This document shows, in pieces, positions 33,936 to 44,332 of a stretch of 64,000 nt of DNA. Positions within the stretch are counted from its first letter, which is position 1. Each line of letters begins with the position of its first letter. This DNA comes from Dromiciops gliroides. Its lineage: Eukaryota > Chordata > Mammalia > Microbiotheria > Microbiotheriidae. The notes below the pieces were generated by a model that saw only the letters and a list, made by a program, of their open reading frames with translations, did not search any database and was not told where the DNA came from. The translations under genes were made by a program, and so were the position numbers. Location of the stretch: the NCBI RefSeq assembly GCF_019393635.1, contig NC_057866.1:11232223-11296222 (forward strand). Direction: 5' to 3'.

Positions 33936-34999
33936 CTGGCTGGGGTCATTGAGAGAAGTCATATTCGACATGGCAGTTCAGAGTGGGAGGGGCATTGGAA
34001 ATCCCTTTCTGACAGGGGAGGGAGGGGCCAGGGCCAAGCTTCCTTGCCCCTACAGTTCTCTTGATCTTGGGGTTCCCAAAGAGCCTTTCTCTTGGGGAGC
34101 CCGGAGGCAGGCAGCCTGATGGCTCTTGCTCACCCCAGCTCTGTCCCTCTTCTCTACTCTTTGCAACGCTGTGCATGGTGGTGGTGGTGGGGGGCTCTCT
34201 TTCTGCTCCGAGTGGAGAGGGAGGTGATAGTGAATTAGGGACAGGGTGGGAGGGAAGCGGTGCTTCAGGCAGGGTGGGGGCAAGAGATGGGAGGAAGGGG
34301 CTAACTCTCAATCATCTCCTTCCTACCTTCCCCGATCCCCAGTGGGGTGGTTGGTAGGTGAGGAGGGGGTGCTGTCCCTTTAAGAGCCTCAGGGCTGCAG
34401 GGAGCAGATGGCCTGTGCCTGGGGCCCCTTGTCCTTTGTGTGGCTCGGCACAAAGGAGGGGGCCAGCTGGGGGGGGCGCTGCAGCAGGTGGGAAGGGGTG
34501 GAGTCTGCCTGCTTTCCTCCTCATCCTCCTCTTTCTCCTCCTCCTCATCTTCCTCCAGGCACCCCACCCCCCAGAAACCTAGAGAGTTCTGTCAGGGGAC
34601 CTCAGGGTGCTGTCAATGCTTTCCCTCCCCGAGCCCAGCCCGTCTTCCTACTAGCCTCATGCTCAGCCTCAGCCCCAATTCTCAGGGGAAGAATTTCCAT
34701 CATTACTGAGGCCCAGGGGACCAGAAAAAGGCCAAGGTGTCCTCGCTTGCTAGGGAGGACAAAGGGAGCGGGAAGGGGGGGGATGATGGAGGCCAAGAAG
34801 GAGGCAGGATCATCCAGTGCCCCTGGGGGAGGGGAGGGTGTTGGGACTCCTGGAGGGGAAAGTGGCCTCTGGCCTGACCTGAGATGGGGGGAGGGGAGGA
34901 ATTGAGGGGGGCTGTGGCTGCCAGTGGGGAGAACAGAGTCCCAGAAGGCCCTGGAAGGGAGAGAGAGACTGGGTCAGACTTCCAGCTTCTAGCCAGAGG

Positions 35000-35000
<1 letters not shown>

Positions 35001-35038
<38 letters not shown>
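35001..35038 (+). repeat. (CA)n microsatellite
   Basis: About 19 CA units with one early T interruption. Confidence 0.95.
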
Positions 35039-35040
<2 letters not shown>

Positions 35041-35340
35041 TGCACGCACAAGAGCATCTAAGCCACCCAGACTGGGGAGGGAGGAGGGGGGTGGGGGTGG
35101 GGCAGAGCCAGTTGTTCTTTTTCGTGGAGGAAGAAGCAGCTGCACTTTGCTCAGAGCCTTCCATCTGCCCCCTCCCCATTCCCCCTCGTCCATCTTTTTC
35201 TCCCCCGACCATAACTCCCCTAATTCTTGCCTCCTCCCTTCTCTCTCTAACTCCTTCTTTGGACCCCTAGGCTTGGAGTATTCTCTGTGCCTTTAAAAGA
35301 TCCAGAAAAGACCTGGGTATTCTCTGAATCCATCTCTGGG

Positions 35341-35341
<1 letters not shown>

Positions 35342-35395
<54 letters not shown>
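35342..35395 (+). repeat. (TG)n microsatellite, 54 bp
   Basis: About 27 uninterrupted TG units, complementary to the CA tract about 300 bp upstream. Confidence 0.95.
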
Positions 35396-35396
<1 letters not shown>

Positions 35397-36489
35397 CCAC
35401 GTGGTGGTGCGGATGTGGGATGACTGTGAGTCTGCCTGGTGACCGGACATCAGGCTGGGCTGGGCTCTGCTCTGCGTGCTGGGGAGTGGGAGGAGAGGAG
35501 AGGGTCCTCCTACCTTCCTCCACCTCTGACCCATCTCCTCCCCCTCCCCCCATCTCCACTATATGTCTGGGCATCTCTCTGGGCACACGCCCCTGGACCT
35601 CACTTACACTGGTCCTGTGTCTGTAGCTCCCCTCCCTTTCTGCACACCCTGCTGGGCAGCTCCAAGAAGCCTGGCTATGGTAAGCAGAGGTCCCCAGGCT
35701 CCTGGGGTGGGGCCACCCTGGGAAATCCAGAGACCACAGAACCAGGCCACAGGACCTAGGGTGGGGCGGGGGGGGGGGGGGAGCCAGGGAAGGCCAGGGG
35801 CCAGTGCTTCTAAATTTAGGAAGCTGATGATAGTGTGGTCAGGGCCAAGGGAAGGAGCAGAGTGGGCAGCCACCAAGTCTAGTTGCAGGGGGTGTGCCTG
35901 GAATTAGGTGTGTGTGTCCATCTGTACTGGGGGGACCAGGGACAGGGAAGAGGGAGGGTTGTGACCCTGAAGCCTGATTGCCCGGCACGTGGGGTCCAGG
36001 GCTCCTCTGGGGCCCCATGCATGTCCCCTTGCCTGGGTTTCTTTGTGACCACCTCTTCTGCATCTCTTGGGGAGGGGGGACAGGACAGGGCGGTACTAAG
36101 AATGGGGGGTCCTATTGCCCCCTTCCCTGGCTCCAGCTCCAAGGAGAGCAAGGAGAGGAGGAGGTGGTGGCAGACACAAATGCCTCTCCCTCCCAGCTGG
36201 CCTCCCCCTCCCCCAGGATCCCAGGATTCTGAGCTGCCAGGAATCTTCCCCAACAGGCAGTGCAGATGGATTGGACAAAAGCTTATGAAGTTCCTACAAT
36301 GAGTCAGGCTCAGGGTTTTCCTCCAGGGAGACAAGAGATTATATGTTTGGAACTAGATGAGGAAGAGACCTTGGAAGTCATTTAGGCCAGGCCCCTTCCC
36401 CCCATTTTGCAGATGAAAAAACTGAGGTCCTGAGAAGGCCCAAGTTCACAAAGGAAGGGAATGGAAGGGTTGGGGCTCCCCAAATGGTG

Positions 36490-36620
36490 ATCCCTTCAAA
36501 TCAATCCATCGACAGGCATTTATTAATCCCTGACTAGGCATCAGCCACTGTCATTAGGTACCTTGACACAAAGACAAATATGAAATGGTATCTCCCCTTA
36601 AAGAGCTTCCATTCTGCAGG
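36490..36620 (-). repeat. L2/MIR3-type 3' remnant
   Basis: GACAGGCATTTATTAATCCC and CAGCCACTGTCATTAGGTAC are the complement of an L2 3' tail, diverged. Confidence 0.5.
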
Positions 36621-37399
36621 GGACAGAACACGGACACTATCGGTGAGGAAATCCAAGCCTGGTCCCATGTCCTCAGGTCACCCCTTTGTTTTTGCTGAAG
36701 GGGAAACTGAGGTTCAGAGGGGACAGGACTTTGCCCAGTCAAACAGATTGGTCAGCTGAGATGGGGGGCTGAGCCTTCTGACTTCATTGCCCACTGGGGA
36801 GCACCCACCTCAGTTCCTCAGCCCAAGAGGGTGAGGGTAATCCCCATCTCCCCCATGGCTCCCTAGGGCCATCTGCACCCACAAATTTGCCAAAGAGACC
36901 ATGGCCCCAGGGTGCTGGAAGTCCCACCTGAGTCAAAAAGGTTCCTTTCTCCAAAGTGGAAGGGACGGGGAGATCCTTGGCAGGAAAGGGGCAAGGAAGG
37001 CAAGCTCTCACGGCCTCCCCTGTCTCCAGCGTGGGTTCTGGGCTGCAGTGACACATGTGCTCGAAGCTTTGCGGGTGTCTGTGGGTGGGTGCGAGCCTGC
37101 CGGGGGTGGGTGGTGGTGTGACCTCTTGGCTACTCCCTGCTCCCTCTTCTGTGCACCCCCCATCTCCCTATCTTACAGAGAAGGGATTGCCTTTTCCTCC
37201 CTCCCCCAAGACTTCCAGAGGTGGGGGGCCCTTCCCTCCCTCAAGCAAAGTCAAGGTACCTCAAGAGAGGAAAGGGGAAGAGAGGGAAAAGGGGAAAAGA
37301 AATGAATCGAGGCATTCCTCTCCCCTGGTCCTGACCCCACCTCCAGAGGAAGGTTTAGCCCTGGCCCCCAGGCCCCGCCCCCTCCCCCCAAGCCCTGCC

Positions 37400-37538
37400 T
37401 CCCACCCCAGGGCCAGATGTTCAGCTGGCGGAGGCATCGGCTGGGGGAGGGGTGCTGAGGCCACAGCCGGCACTACTTCCCTGCCAGCAGCTTCATTGTG
37501 TGAGCGAGGGAGCGAGGGAGCCAGGGAGGGATGGAAGG

Positions 37539-37569
<31 letters not shown>

Positions 37570-38409
37570 AGCGGCAGGAGCAGCGGCCGCGGTAGCAGCA
37601 GCAGCAGCGACGGCGGTAGCGGCAGTGGCGGCAGCAGCAGCAGCAGCGACAGCAGCCGCCCCAGCGGCCGCCTTCTTCCCGACTCCCCGCAACTTTGCCC
37701 CCAGCTCTGAGCGCCGGCCCCAGGGAGAGTCGCGTCCATCCAGGTTCCCGCCTGCTGCCGCGCTGCCCCTGCCCTGCCCTGCCCGGGGAAAGGGAATAAT
37801 CTAGGAGGTTGGGGACCTGCTCTATTGAGCGAAGGGAGAGAGGCAGCAGGCAGGCAGGCAGGCGCAAGTCCAGCCCTCGGAGGAAAGGACTGGAGCTAGG
37901 AGAGGGACGAAGACGAGGAACTGCCTTTTGCTTCTGTCCCCAATTTACCTGGCTTCCACCCCAAGGTGGCGAGCACTGGGCTCCCCTCAGCCAGAGAGGG
38001 CAAAGAGCGGGAGGTTCACTCTTTGACTTTTCAGGGCATCCTGGCCCCTCGCTCCAGGGGGAAAGGGAACCCGAGGAACGCCCGCTTGGGACCCAGGTAG
38101 TCTGGTTCCCCGCTCCCTCTGGAGTCCTCCGGAAACTTTTTGCTGCCCTCCCCAGCGGGGGCACAGCGCCTGGAGGGAAGGCTGCCTCGTCTGCTTCCTT
38201 CGCTCGCTCGCTCTCTCACTGGCTCGCTTGCTGTGTCCTCAGAACCTCAGTGGCGACCCCAGCAGGCTGGGTCAGGGAGGGCCTGGGGAGCCACTTTGCC
38301 CACTACTCCGTGTCCTCTTGGGGGCTTTTTCCTTCCTTCCTTCCTTCCTCCCCTCGCTGCCTCCCCTTCCCCCTAAGCCCGGGCCCAGGGCAGGCGGGAA
38401 AAAGCAAGG
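37400..38409 (+). promoter_or_regulatory. RCOR2: RCOR2 CpG-rich promoter and 5' UTR
   Basis: CpG-dense sequence ending at the RCOR2 start codon. It contains GCG/GCA triplet runs (37535-37670) and no TATA box near a plausible start. The exact TSS and any 5' UTR intron cannot be set from sequence. Bases just before the ATG read AAAGCAAGG, an acceptable Kozak context with A at -3 absent but G at -3. Confidence 0.65.
37535..37670 (+). repeat. GCG/GCA triplet repeat tract
   Basis: Perfect (GCG)n around 37540-37558, then interrupted GCA/GCG triplets to about 37665. It produces spurious polyalanine ORFs on both strands. Confidence 0.9.
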
Positions 38410-38536
38410 ATGCCATCAGTGATGGAGAAGTCCAGCTCAGGTTCTGGGATCCTGTCTCGGAGCCGGGCCAAGACGGCACCCAACGGAGGCCAACCCCACT
38501 CAGAGGAGGACAGTAGCGAGGAGGAGCACTCCCACG
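38410..38536 (+). CDS. RCOR2: RCOR2 coding exon 1, residues 1-42
   Basis: [20 protein letters not shown] onward to the acidic [12 protein letters not shown]. Donor CACG/GTGAGAG; Asp43 is split. Confidence 0.96.
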
Positions 38537-41500
38537 GTGAGAGCCTGGGACTACGGGGGGGGGGGAGTAAGGGAGGGGGGTGAGGCTGCTACTGCTGCTG
38601 CCGCCGTCCTGAGGGCGGAGAAAGAGGAAAGATCTGGGAACCTTCAGAGCTGGCCTCCTTTGCGGGGGGGAGGGGGAGGGGGAGGGGGAGGAGGGAAGGG
38701 GGAGGGGGGTGGTCTCTCAAGAGGGAGCTGAGGAGAGACACGTGGGCATCCGCCATCCCCACCCCCCGACATACAGAGAGCGCTCCCACCTCCAGCCTCC
38801 AGTTCCCTCCCAGGACCCAGACATTCTGCCTCCCAGCTTTCCCTCATCCAGAATAGAGGGGACAAAGCTGGAGAGCGCTGGGAAGCTTAGCTTCCCTCCC
38901 AGCCCGACCCCGAGTCTCCTGGGAATCTGAGGTATGGCCGGCCTAGATGCCTCTCCCTCCAGGTCACATCGGAAGCCACCCCTTTGGCTCCCAGAGCTAG
39001 AACAAAGGACTTGGGGGGGGGACCAGAGAACACCCAACAATACTCTCCCCCTTCCACAATAACAACTTAGATTTCTTTAATTGAATTTCAATTAAATTTC
39101 ATTTCACTTTAAGCTTTACAAACTGCTTTTCTCACTAGCACCCTGTGGAGGGTGGTGGGAGGATCATTACCCCCATTTTGCAGATGAGAAAACTGAGGCT
39201 GAGGGTGACCTAGACAAGCAGCCAGGCAGTGACTGGAGAGGCAAGCCTCACCTCATTAGCCCAGGCTCCCTCTCCTGATCCTCTCTGAGCAGGGCACCCT
39301 GCAAGCCCCTGAACAACTGGGGGGGGTGCCCCCCACATGTCCCTCCAGCTCTGCTCTCTTGATTTCCTTTCTACCTGGAGGCTCACTCTACTTCTGTCCT
39401 TGGTTCCACAGACAGCATGATTCGAGTGGGGACTAATTATCAAGCCGTGATTCCTGAGTGCAAGCCTGGTAAGGAGGCAGGGGGGCCCCACGTGGCTGTG
39501 TTGGGATCAGGGGCCAGGACTTGTGGGAGAGGGAAGCCTTGTGGTTGGTTGAAAGTCTCCGATTTCCTTTCTGGTTCCCTACCCTTCCCATGCTCACCCA
39601 GCTCCCTTGCCCTAAACCCCTGCCAGTCTTCATCATGCATGTGTCCCTTCCCTCCTCACACAGAGAGTCCAGCCCGATACAGCAACAAGGAGTTGAAGGG
39701 GATGCTGGTGTGGTCCCCTAATCACTGCGTGTCGGACGCCAAGTGTGAGCTGGGGACTGGGGCCCCTGGCTTTGGCCCTGTGGGGGAGAGGGGGATGCTT
39801 GCATTGAGCCTGATTTCTGGGAATAGGGTTACAGGCTGGGATGCCTCAGTTCAGACCTATCTCTGGTAGGGGGCTCCATGTTTGGGAGTTGGGGCTGGAG
39901 CCCAGGGCTCCTAGGTTCAGTCTCATCCCTGGGAGGGGGGCTGCAGGGTGGGGGTGCCTACATTTGTTCCCTATATCCAATAGGGAGTCTAGGGGTTAGG
40001 ATACTTTAGTTTTGATCCATCTCTGCAAAGAGGACTAAAGGCTGGAGGGTCTTGCTTTGTTCTCTGTGTGTGTGTGTGTGTGTGGGGGGGGTGTCATTGA
40101 CTAGATTCAGACACATCTCTGGGAGGAGAGCCTGGGAGGGTTAGGATTTACTTTCTCACATTTGGGAGTTGGGATGCCTGAGTTTGGACCCATGTCTAGG
40201 AAAAGGATTTCAGACCGGGATGCCCAGATTGGCCCCCATCTCTGAAAAGGGGCTAGGTTGGGAGCTCTGGTTTCACCTTACTGATGGGTCGCTTCTTCCC
40301 CCCCTTCCCCCGCCCCCATCTCCCACAGTGGACAAGTACATTGCAATGGCTAAGGAGAAGCATGGTTATAACATTGAGCAGGTCAGTCTGGCCCCAGCCA
40401 GGGATAAAGGTGGGGGAGGCTGTGAAGAGCTCCACTGCAGGGAGGATGCCAATAAGGGGTGAGGTGGCTAAGGCCCACTCTCCCCTGTTTGGGATTAGGC
40501 CCTGGGCATGCTGCTGTGGCACAAGCATGACGTGGAGAAGTCTCTGGCAGACCTGGCCAACTTCACCCCTTTTCCGGATGAGTGGACTGTGGAAGACAAG
40601 GTGCTGTTTGAACAGGCCTTTGGCTTCCACGGGAAGTGCTTCCAGCGCATCCAGCAGATGGTATGGGTCTCTGCCCTGTCCTAGCCCCCATCTTCTCCCA
40701 AAGTGGAAGGCTTTGGACACTCCCCCCTCCCCGCCGTGAAGCAAGACTGCCCCACAAGCCAGGCAAAGACCATTCCTAGACCTCCAGAGCCTTCCTGGGT
40801 CCCCTCCCCTCCACCCAGCTTCCGGCCAACCAGTAGCCCTCTCTTCACAGTTGCCAGACAAACTCATCCCCAGCCTGGTTAAATACTACTATTCTTGGAA
40901 GAAGACTCGGAGCCGCACAAGCGTCATGGACCGCCAGGCCCGGAGGCTGGGTGGCCGAAAGGACAAGGACGATAGGTGGGGTCGGAAGGACAGGGATGAT
41001 AGATGGGGGGACTGGGGGTGGTGGTGAGGGCTTCCCCAGGGAGGGGGAGCTGAGGGCTCGGGGCTGGGGGCTGATGCGTGCCTTTGGGGAGGACTTTGAC
41101 TAGCATCTCATCTGCTCCCTGGACCCTCTGCCAGCAGTGATGAGTTGGAAGAGGGAAGAGGAGCCACTAGTGAGGGAGAGCCAGATGCTGGGGACCCCAA
41201 GAGAGAGGTGAGGTCCAGCTGGGCTAGACCCTGTGCCCCTTAGCCCCCCTACTCACAGCTCCATTCCCTGTCCCATATTCCTTGGCTGTGTCTTCCTTCA
41301 CCAGAGCCACTCTCAATTTCTCCACAGCTGCCCCCAACTCGACCCCTGAACGCCCGGCCCGGTCCAGGGAAGAAGGAGGCCCAGCTGTCTCAGTACCGAC
41401 ACCACCCTCTTCGGACCCGGCGCCGCCCACCCAAGGGCATGTACCTGAGCCCTGAGGGCATCACAGCTGTCTCGGGCAGCCCTGACCTTGCCAGTCTTAC

Positions 41501-43282
41501 CCTTCGGGGCCTGGACTCCCAGCTGGTGTCCCTCAAACGCCAGGTCAGTTGCCAAGAAAGGACCCTATCTGGAGGGTTCAGCGGAGAGGAGAATCAGATG
41601 GAGGAAAGAGGGAGGGAGCCCAGAGTGTGGGGGACAGGAAACAGACGGGGTGCTCCCCCCGTCAGGTTCACGTCCTGGAGACGAGCCCTGACTTTGGAAT
41701 TCATTTCTCAATTTCTGCAGCTGCAAAATTCTCCTAGGATCCCGAGGTTAGGGTTTTCTTCTCTCCCCGCTCCAGCAGCAGGCAGCTAGGTGGCACAGTG
41801 GGTGGAGGGCCAGGCCTGGAGTCAGGAAGACCTGAGTTCAAATTCAGCCCCAGACACTTAGTAGCTGTGTGACCCTGGGCAAGTCCCTTAACTACAGTCT
41901 GTCTCAACTGTAAAATGGGGGTCACGAGGTCCTGGGTGTAAAGTGCTTGCTGGCATAGGACCAGAAACAGGCACTTACAAAATGCTCCTTCCTTCCCTTC
42001 CAGGTACAGAGCATGAAACAGACAAACAGCAGCCTGCGCCAAGCCCTGGAGGGGGGCATCGACCCACTGCGCCCTCCTGAGGTGAGGCTCCTGAGCCCCT
42101 GGGGGAGGAGACGGCTTTGCCTGCTCTGGTTTAAAGGTTTCAAAGTGGCTTCTTCCTTCCTCTCTCCAGGGGAATATCAAGTACAACTCCCGATGGACGA
42201 CAGACGAGCAGCTTCTGGCTGTACAAGGTAGGGGGGGTGGGGTGGGCAAAGATGGGCAAGTCGTTGGCTGGCTTCAGTTTCCTTTTATGTCTCCTGGTTC
42301 TGACCCTGCTTCTGGATGAGAGATGAGGGGGCCGCCAGAGGCGCTCCCCTTTGACCGCCCTCTCTCCCCCAAGCCATCCGAAGATATGGGAAGGACTTCG
42401 GTGCCATTGCAGAGGTGATTGGGAACAAGACGCTAACCCAGGTGAAGACCTTCTTTGTGAGCTATCGCCGGCGCTTCAACCTGGAGGAGGTGCTGCAGGA
42501 GTGGGAAGCTGAGCAGGATGGGGCTGCTGGGGCCCCGGCACCCCCCGAGGAGGCCCGCAAGGGGCTGCCAGCCCCTGCTGCTGCCACTGAAGAAGAGGAG
42601 GAGGTAAGGAGGGGGAGCAGCCGGGGTTGGGAGCCCAGCATTGCTTCTCACTAGGTGGGTGCCCTTGGACAAGTGCCCCGATCTAGAATGAGGGGCTGGA
42701 CTAGCTGGTAGCAAAGCTCATGTTCCTTCTTGTAAACTGTAGAACCATGAGTTCCTGCCCATAAAAGGAAAAAGTTCTTCAGATGAGAAAGCTTCAGTAT
42801 TAAGGGCAGGCCCTGGGTTCAAATCCTCACCCATGCCCCTTGCTACCTGAGATCTGGGACAAGTCACTTAAGCCCAACTATCTCCTCTGTGAGAGTGCAG
42901 GGGGGTCAGGACCTCAGAGTGGGGATGGGCTCTACACCTCCAGCCCTAGGACCCACCCCTTGGTTCTCTCTCCCTGCAGGTCCAGATCACCTCAGTGTCT
43001 AGGTCTGTGCCTCCGGTGCAGCCAGCTCCCCCTCCTCCCACCTCGCTGTCTCAGCCCCCACCACTGCTTCGCCCCCCATTGCCTACGGCCCCAACCCTTC
43101 TCCGCCAGCCCCCTCCACTACAGCAGGGTCGATTCCTCCAGCCAAGACTGGCTCCCAATCAACCACCCCCCCCTCTCATCCGCCCTGCCCTTGCAGCCTC
43201 CCGACACAGTGCTAGGGGTGGACCCCAGCCACCACCTGCTTTACTAGGGGGCCCCTCCGAGCCCCCACCCCCTTCACTATGA
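38410..43282 (+). CDS. RCOR2: REST corepressor 2 (CoREST2), 12 coding exons, 519 aa
   Basis: RCOR2 is a nuclear scaffold that joins the demethylase LSD1/KDM1A to HDAC1/2 and to nucleosomes; it is known from stem cells and neural progenitors. Exons: 38410-38536, 39412-39468, 39664-39744, 40329-40381, 40499-40660, 40851-40975, 41138-41207, 41328-41543, 42004-42081, 42170-42227, 42374-42603, 42980-43282. All introns are GT-AG and phases agree. Domains: ELM2 about 44-129 ([18 protein letters not shown] to the [10 protein letters not shown] region), SANT1 about 131-182 ([20 protein letters not shown]), a basic linker and coiled coil ([20 protein letters not shown]), SANT2 about 327-378 ([20 protein letters not shown]), and a proline-rich tail. 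The length is close to the human 523 as I recall it. RCOR2 rather than RCOR1/3 is called from the MPSVMEK start and the proline-rich C-terminus ending PPPSL. Confidence 0.97.
38537..39411 (+). other. RCOR2 intron 1
   Basis: Begins with a G-rich, quadruplex-prone tract (38663-38712) and carries a MIR antisense piece near 39060-39250 (CATTTTGCAGATGAGAAAAC). Otherwise unique. Confidence 0.6.
39412..39468 (+). CDS. RCOR2: RCOR2 coding exon 2, start of ELM2
   Basis: Acceptor TTCCACAG, donor CCTG/GTAAGG. Encodes [18 protein letters not shown]. Confidence 0.97.
39664..39744 (+). CDS. RCOR2: RCOR2 coding exon 3, ELM2
   Basis: Encodes [20 protein letters not shown] and CVSDAK. The donor is AAGT/GTGAGC; the nearer GT two bases upstream would break frame with exon 4. 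Confidence 0.95.
39745..40328 (+). other. RCOR2 intron 3
   Basis: A diverged tandem-like series of phrases (TCTCTGGGAGG... GGATGCCTGAGTTTGGACC) at roughly 50-90 bp spacing, plus (TG)9 at 40066-40083. No exon was recognised. Confidence 0.5.
40329..40381 (+). CDS. RCOR2: RCOR2 coding exon 4, ELM2
   Basis: Acceptor CCCACAG. Encodes [17 protein letters not shown] after the split Leu89, donor CAG/GTCAGT. Confidence 0.96.
40499..40660 (+). CDS. RCOR2: RCOR2 coding exon 5, ELM2 end and SANT1
   Basis: 54 codons, [20 protein letters not shown] through [12 protein letters not shown]. Acceptor GATTAG, donor ATG/GTATGG. Confidence 0.97.
40851..40975 (+). CDS. RCOR2: RCOR2 coding exon 6, end of SANT1
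   Basis: [41 protein letters not shown]. Donor GATAG/GTGGGG; Ser202 is split. Confidence 0.96.
41138..41207 (+). CDS. RCOR2: RCOR2 coding exon 7, acidic linker
   Basis: [20 protein letters not shown] and KRE. The acceptor is a NAGNAG (CAGCAG at 41132-41137); use of the first AG would start the exon at 41135 and add one serine. The second AG gives the protein I recall for human. Confidence 0.88.
41328..41543 (+). CDS. RCOR2: RCOR2 coding exon 8, basic linker
   Basis: 72 codons: [72 protein letters not shown]. This is the LSD1-binding linker and start of the helix. Confidence 0.96.
41781..41960 (+). repeat. SINE of MIR/Mar type in RCOR2 intron 8
   Basis: GGCAGCTAGGTGGCACAGTG head, GAGTTCAAATTCAGCCCCAG, GTCTCAACTGTAAAATGGGG tail. 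Older than the WSINE copies. Confidence 0.8.
42004..42081 (+). CDS. RCOR2: RCOR2 coding exon 9, coiled coil
   Basis: [20 protein letters not shown] and PLRPPE. Acceptor TTCCAG, donor GAG/GTGAGG. Confidence 0.96.
42170..42227 (+). CDS. RCOR2: RCOR2 coding exon 10, start of SANT2
   Basis: [19 protein letters not shown]; Ala343 is split by the donor CAAG/GTAGGG. Confidence 0.95.
42374..42603 (+). CDS. RCOR2: RCOR2 coding exon 11, SANT2
   Basis: [40 protein letters not shown], then an acidic/proline stretch ending EEEEE. Acceptor CCCAAG, donor GAG/GTAAGG. Confidence 0.97.
42980..43282 (+). CDS. RCOR2: RCOR2 last exon, proline-rich tail
   Basis: [20 protein letters not shown] through many PP clusters to PPPPSL and TGA at 43280-43282. 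Likely disordered and able to bind SH3/WW-type domains. Confidence 0.96.
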   Translation, partial: VQITSVSRSVPPVQPAPPPPTSLSQPPPLLRPPLPTAPTLLRQPPPLQQGRFLQPRLAPNQPPPPLIRPALAASRHSARGGPQPPPALLGGPSEPPPPSL

Positions 43283-44150
43283 GTCCTTGTCCCCTCTCTC
43301 CACCCTGGGCACCACCTGCTTCAGTGAGGACAGATGGAGCGGGCACCTCAGCTCCCCGGCCTGCAGCAGATGATCAGGGGGCTGTGATGGGCACAACCTA
43401 AGACATGGGGGCTCCTGGCAGACGAGAAGTGAGGCCAGCATCTGAACACTGGCATTTGGGGGCGGGGGGTTGGCCAGCTGCTCCCCCCAGCCCAAGGACC
43501 AGGAGCAGGATCTCTGGCCAAGTCTGTGCCCGCTTCCCGGAGCTGCCCAAGCTCCGAACTGGAATGTCCCCTCGGACTGAACTGTTTCTCTGGGATTTTC
43601 CTCCCTCCTTCTCCTCCCAGCACCGTCTCTCCCTGGTAGTGGGTGTTAGTGACCGTAGCGTAGAGCTAAATTAGGGCTCAGGAGAGAGGGCTGCTCCCTG
43701 CCTTCCACTCTGGAGGCCTGGGAGCCAGTGGCGGGAAGGCGAGGGTGTTCTGGCAATAAGTCTGGGGGTGGGGTGGGGGGGTGGGAAGATCGATGTCAGG
43801 AAAGGGGGGAGGGGGGCGGGCACCAATGGGATGGGGTCTGTCCTCCTTGGGGTGTTGAGGGGAGAGGACCCCCTTCCACCTACTGGGAGCAAGTGCAGTG
43901 TCCTTAGCTCGGGCCAGGGCAGCCACCAGGATGTCCGCCTGGGGTTCAGGCCTGTTCCTTTCTCTGCCCATTGCTAGTGGGGCTGTGTGCGTGTGCGTGT
44001 GTGCGCGTGTGCGTGTGTATGCGTGTGTGTATGTGCGTGTGCACTCGCGCGAGGGGGGGGGGGACACACACAACTTCAGGCTGGGAAAAGGAAAGCCACC
44101 TGAATTTATTTTTTGTCAGTTTTTAAAATAAAACTTTTTCCAAGCTCCCT
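43283..44150 (+). other. RCOR2: RCOR2 3' UTR
   Basis: From the stop to the cleavage site expected 10-25 nt after AATAAA at 44127-44132. Carries a GT/GC alternating tract at 43984-44052. Confidence 0.8.
44127..44132 (+). terminator. RCOR2: RCOR2 poly(A) signal AATAAA
   Basis: TTTTAAAATAAAACTTTTTC: a canonical hexamer at the end of a gene-length 3' UTR, followed by T-rich sequence. Confidence 0.85.
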
Positions 44151-44332
44151 GGGTGCGGCCCTCCCTTCCCCAGCCTCTGCACACCTTTCCGGGGGGGGGG
44201 GGGGGGGGGAGGAGCCAGCTGGGACCCCTCCATGGCAACAGTACCTGCCGGCTGCTCCAGGTCTAGCCCAGGCCAGTGAGAAGAAAGGAGAGGCAGCAGC
44301 CATGGCCCAAGGCTCAGATTCCAAACATTCTC

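Larger units (their letters stand above)
32131..37400. other. repeat-poor, GC-rich region upstream of RCOR2
   Basis: From about 32340 onward I see almost no SINE or LINE insertions, in contrast to the 20 kb to the left. The exceptions are old MIR/L2 pieces at 33760-33935, 36375-36450 and 36490-36620. It holds CA and TG microsatellites, a CTCF-type motif, and an inverted SOX-type motif. No exon was recognised; many ORFs here are compositional. Confidence 0.55.

Noticed and set aside
37055-37804. 249-residue ORF with a long polyalanine run before RCOR2
   Set aside because: It arises from GCG/GCA triplets in a CpG-rich promoter; other frames and the opposite strand give similar runs, and there is no known family.
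39721-39746. Donor AA/GTGTGAG for RCOR2 exon 3
   Set aside because: It would join to exon 4 out of frame; AAGT/GTGAGC restores AK-L-DKY.
42320-42340. CTCF-like GCCGCCAGAGGCGCTCC in an RCOR2 intron
   Set aside because: One base of the core spacing is missing, so it does not fit the motif.
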